From contig JAEOTJ010000015.1 in the NCBI GenBank assembly GCA_016839905.1, forward strand, positions 1-7,436: a DNA stretch of 7,436 bases, given 5' to 3'. The translations under genes and the position numbers were made by a program. Shown here piece after piece: positions 6,666 to 7,436 of this stretch (position 1 is its first letter; the number at the start of each line of letters is the position of its first letter). The notes under the pieces were generated by a model, which was not told the origin of the DNA, searched no databases, and saw nothing but the letters and a program-made list of their open reading frames with translations. Origin of the DNA: Promethearchaeota archaeon. Lineage in GTDB: Archaea; Asgardarchaeota; Lokiarchaeia; Sigynarchaeales; SOKP01.

Positions 6666-7326
6666 ATGTGGAATGCAAATGACTTTAGAATAATTATTAA
6701 TAAAATTACATCTAAGAATGAGATTATAAACGCAGAAACAAAATCCCGACCCACAGGTTGGCCTCTGCAGACAATAACGATTACTATTTCAGATGAGAAT
6801 TTAATAACTAAAGAGAAAATCCACCATGCTATAATAACTTCTCTTAGGGAGATAAAGCAAAATTGGTTAAATAATAATTGTTCGGAAATTTTTAAAGATC
6901 CTGAAGAAGAATTAATGAAAAAAAGTTGTCAAGCATTTCTCTATGTTCAAAACTATTCCGCAGATCTATGGATTCAAGACCATTTACCATCTCAAGTATT
7001 AATAGATCATTCTAATGATATGAAAACTGAAAAACAACATCAACGTCTTGAACAAAAATTAAATCAATATAATGATACTAAATTCATTGTCAAATTTAAA
7101 AGCTTAAAAAGAGGAGATTTCGGACTATTTTCAGTTAGTAGAACATCAATTTCTTGATGAATATGGTATAGATTATTCGGATTTAGATAATATTGAAAAT
7201 TTACCAATTATGATTGAAATGTTAAATGATATAATTATTCAAAATGAAAATCTAAGGATGGTAGGATATTCGAGTGATATACGTAAAAGGCATCTTAAGG
7301 AAATATATGACTTCTTTTCAAATAAA
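6666..7326 (+). pseudogene. Unrecognised 219-residue protein gene, broken by a one-base frameshift in an A5 run
   Basis: The first frame opens at ATG 6666 (MWNANDFRIIINK), chosen because AGGA lies 7 nt upstream; an ATG at 6624 would add 14 residues. It reads well to position 7110 and then degenerates to a stop at 7155-7157. From 7111 the +1 frame continues with protein-like sequence (EEISDYFQLVEHQFLDEYGI) to a TAA at 7324-7326. Reading AAAAA at 7106-7110 as AAAA joins them into one 219-residue protein (233 from 6624). The downstream part has no start codon with a ribosome site of its own until an internal ATG well inside it. The product is soluble, mixed alpha/beta, rich in Lys, Glu, Asn and Ile, with an acidic helical C-terminus. 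I see no motif I can name. It is divergent from the ATPase gene and shares its low G+C. The break may be a real mutation or a homopolymer sequencing error. Confidence 0.7.
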
Positions 7327-7399
7327 TAGGAAGAAAAAGTATAACCCTATCAATCATTATGATAATGACCAGTATTTGCTAGCATTTAACAATTCATTC

Positions 7400-7436
7400 T
7401 CATTTGTTTTTAAATTCATCTAAAAATGGTTGCTCA
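7400..7436 (-). CDS. Possible C-terminal end of a convergent gene (runs off right edge)
   Basis: On the minus strand only one frame is open to the edge. It encodes 11 residues, EQPFLDEFKNK, then TGA at 7400-7402. The composition looks like a normal protein terminus, and the convergent orientation relative to the frameshifted gene is plausible, with about 73 nt between the two stops. Eleven codons are too few to exclude chance. Confidence 0.25.
   Translation of the reverse strand, partial: EQPFLDEFKNK

Overview
The window is AT-rich and reads as archaeal. Promoters are TATA-type (TTTATA-like boxes about 25 nt upstream of the inferred transcript start). The largest gene encodes a secreted, membrane-anchored NosD-like beta-helix protein followed by Ig-like repeats carrying the motif 'W-Y-x-L ... 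F-x-A-N-D-T-A-G-N'. That architecture is common in Asgard archaea, especially Lokiarchaeia-type genomes. I favour an Asgard or similar anaerobic archaeon, but no rRNA or marker gene is present to prove it.

Layout, left to right. (1) Positions 1-133, minus strand: the first ~44 codons of a CxxC zinc-ribbon-type protein that runs off the left edge, possibly a transposase, with a TATA box placed for leaderless expression. (2) 290-3583, minus: a 1097-residue surface protein with signal peptide, Asn-rich right-handed beta-helix, Asp-rich putative calcium loop, four Ig-like repeats, one C-terminal membrane helix and a basic tail. (3) 3727-4158, minus: two short frames of 53 and 88 codons, in the same frame and separated only by TGA-GAT, with a strong GGAGG site before the second. 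They are either a tiny two-gene operon or one gene interrupted by a UGA. (4) 4341-6545, minus: a 734-residue P-loop ATPase with Walker A, Walker B, a sensor-2-like arginine, a cysteine-rich zinc-ribbon segment and a probable C-terminal winged helix. (5) 6666-7326, plus: a divergent unrecognised gene broken by one extra base in an A5 run; removing one A gives a continuous 219-residue protein. (6) 7400-7436, minus: a possible last 11 codons of a convergent gene entering from the right edge.

Base composition divides the window. By hand count on single 60-base lines, the ends of the surface-protein gene and the small gene pair are about 47-53% G+C, while the ATPase gene is about 25%. The centre of the beta-helix is about 22-27%. 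The right half (about 4200 to the end) therefore looks like an acquired accessory block, and the beta-helix centre looks like a fast-diverging or exchanged module inside an older gene.

The best candidate for an undescribed system is the divergent pair formed by the zinc-ribbon/winged-helix ATPase and the unknown 219-residue protein. They share a promoter region of roughly 80-120 bp, have similar low G+C, and neither matches a family I can name. A defence or mobile-element role is possible but is inference only.
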